Origin: CAZDAM01 sp964503595
GTDB taxonomy: Bacteria > Muiribacteriota > UBA6191
Direction: 5' to 3'
NCBI GenBank assembly: GCA_964503595.1
Contig: CAZDAM010000011.1
Location: 1 to 48,701 of the forward strand
DNA length: 48,701 bases
A program made the translations under genes and the position numbers. The notes under the pieces are model-generated. The model searched no databases and was not told where the DNA came from. It worked only from the letters and a program-made list of their open reading frames with translations. Positions 48,571 to 48,701 of this stretch are shown piece after piece (position 1 is the stretch's first letter; every line of letters begins with the position of its first letter).

Positions 48571-48701
48571 GGTTCCTAAAGCGGCTCCGATCCCTTTATC
48601 AGGAAGGATTCTACTCAGGGAATTTCGATGTACTCCCATTGCATCCGCCAAAGTTTGAATCTCCAGGCGCACAGGTTCCAGAAATTCGGTGGAAAGCATC
48701 T
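48571..48701 (-). pseudogene. Degraded HigA-like antitoxin, runs off the right edge
   Basis: On the minus strand from the window edge the frame reads MLSTEFLEPVRLEI, QTLADAMGVHRNSLSRIL, DKGIGAALGTSTEEN. This follows the HigA/XRE antitoxin pattern (GE-x-L-x-x-EFLEPLGL, then LA-x-x-LGV-x-RN-x-LS-x-I, then GI-x-A), but about ten residues usually found between the GI-x-A turn and ALGTS are missing. After GTSTEEN it enters sequence antisense to the TPR gene. The codon before ATG is xAG, fitting the usual Glu, so the real start is probably outside the window. I read it as a remnant with an internal deletion and lost 3' end. No toxin gene is visible. Confidence 0.5.

Noticed and set aside
1..48701. 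tRNA, rRNA, CRISPR array, transposase or phage genes
   Set aside because: Looked for on both strands by eye; no cloverleaf, repeat-spacer pattern, DDE/serine recombinase motif or phage structural protein was found.

Overview
The window reads as a stretch of chromosome from a diderm (Gram-negative) bacterium that I cannot place in a phylum. Evidence for an outer membrane is an LptF/LptG-type permease, a giant protein with a lipobox, a LolD/FtsX-type transporter, and a very large secreted protein ending in a FlgD-Ig-like (T9SS type A-like) C-terminal domain. The order rnhB - FliK-like - FlhB-C-like, best known from Bacillus (rnhB-ylqG-ylqH), and a Prp protease between L21 and L27 argue against an ordinary enterobacterial-type proteobacterium. 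No rRNA, tRNA, CRISPR array, phage gene or intact insertion sequence was seen. Genes are dense, many overlap by a few bases, and no gene-free stretch exceeds about 160 bases.

Layout. 1-136: possible end of a plus-strand gene and its terminator. 137-5340 (minus strand): hpt - rng - rplU - prp - rpmA, a terminator, then an unknown membrane protein, a 62-residue membrane protein and an LptF/G-like permease. 5430-7544 (plus): rnhB and the FliK/FlhB-like pair. 7652-28000 (plus): two giant surface proteins of 1765 and 3880 residues, separated by a secreted EcsC/TerB-like protein and a HAD-IG 5'-nucleotidase. 27954-29005: a DUF167 protein and surE. 29073-33435: three secreted glycine-rich membrane-active-looking proteins, two of them clear tandem paralogues. 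33439-37566: an ABC-2 exporter pair (Wzm/Wzt-like), a MATE transporter and a GT2 glycosyltransferase. 37535-41335 (minus): tesA-like esterase, LolD-like ATPase and FtsX-like permease. 41438-46472: a TauE-like permease, small unknown proteins, a GT4 glycosyltransferase, and on the minus strand a GlcD-like FAD oxidase coupled to a metallo-beta-lactamase-fold hydrolase. 46533-48701: a broken SUMF1/FGE-like gene with an in-frame TAG, a TPR-glycosyltransferase-like protein, and a degraded HigA-like antitoxin running off the right edge.

How it fits together. Much of the window concerns the cell surface: lipid transport, giant adhesin-like proteins, polysaccharide-type ABC export, three glycosyltransferase-like proteins, and the three-gene glycine-rich cluster. 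That cluster (29073-33435) is the best candidate for something undescribed: all three products have signal peptides, glycine-zipper-like hydrophobic blocks and a similar charged helical C-terminus, and two carry a winged-helix-like module just after the signal peptide. Its link to the adjacent ABC-2 exporter is only positional.
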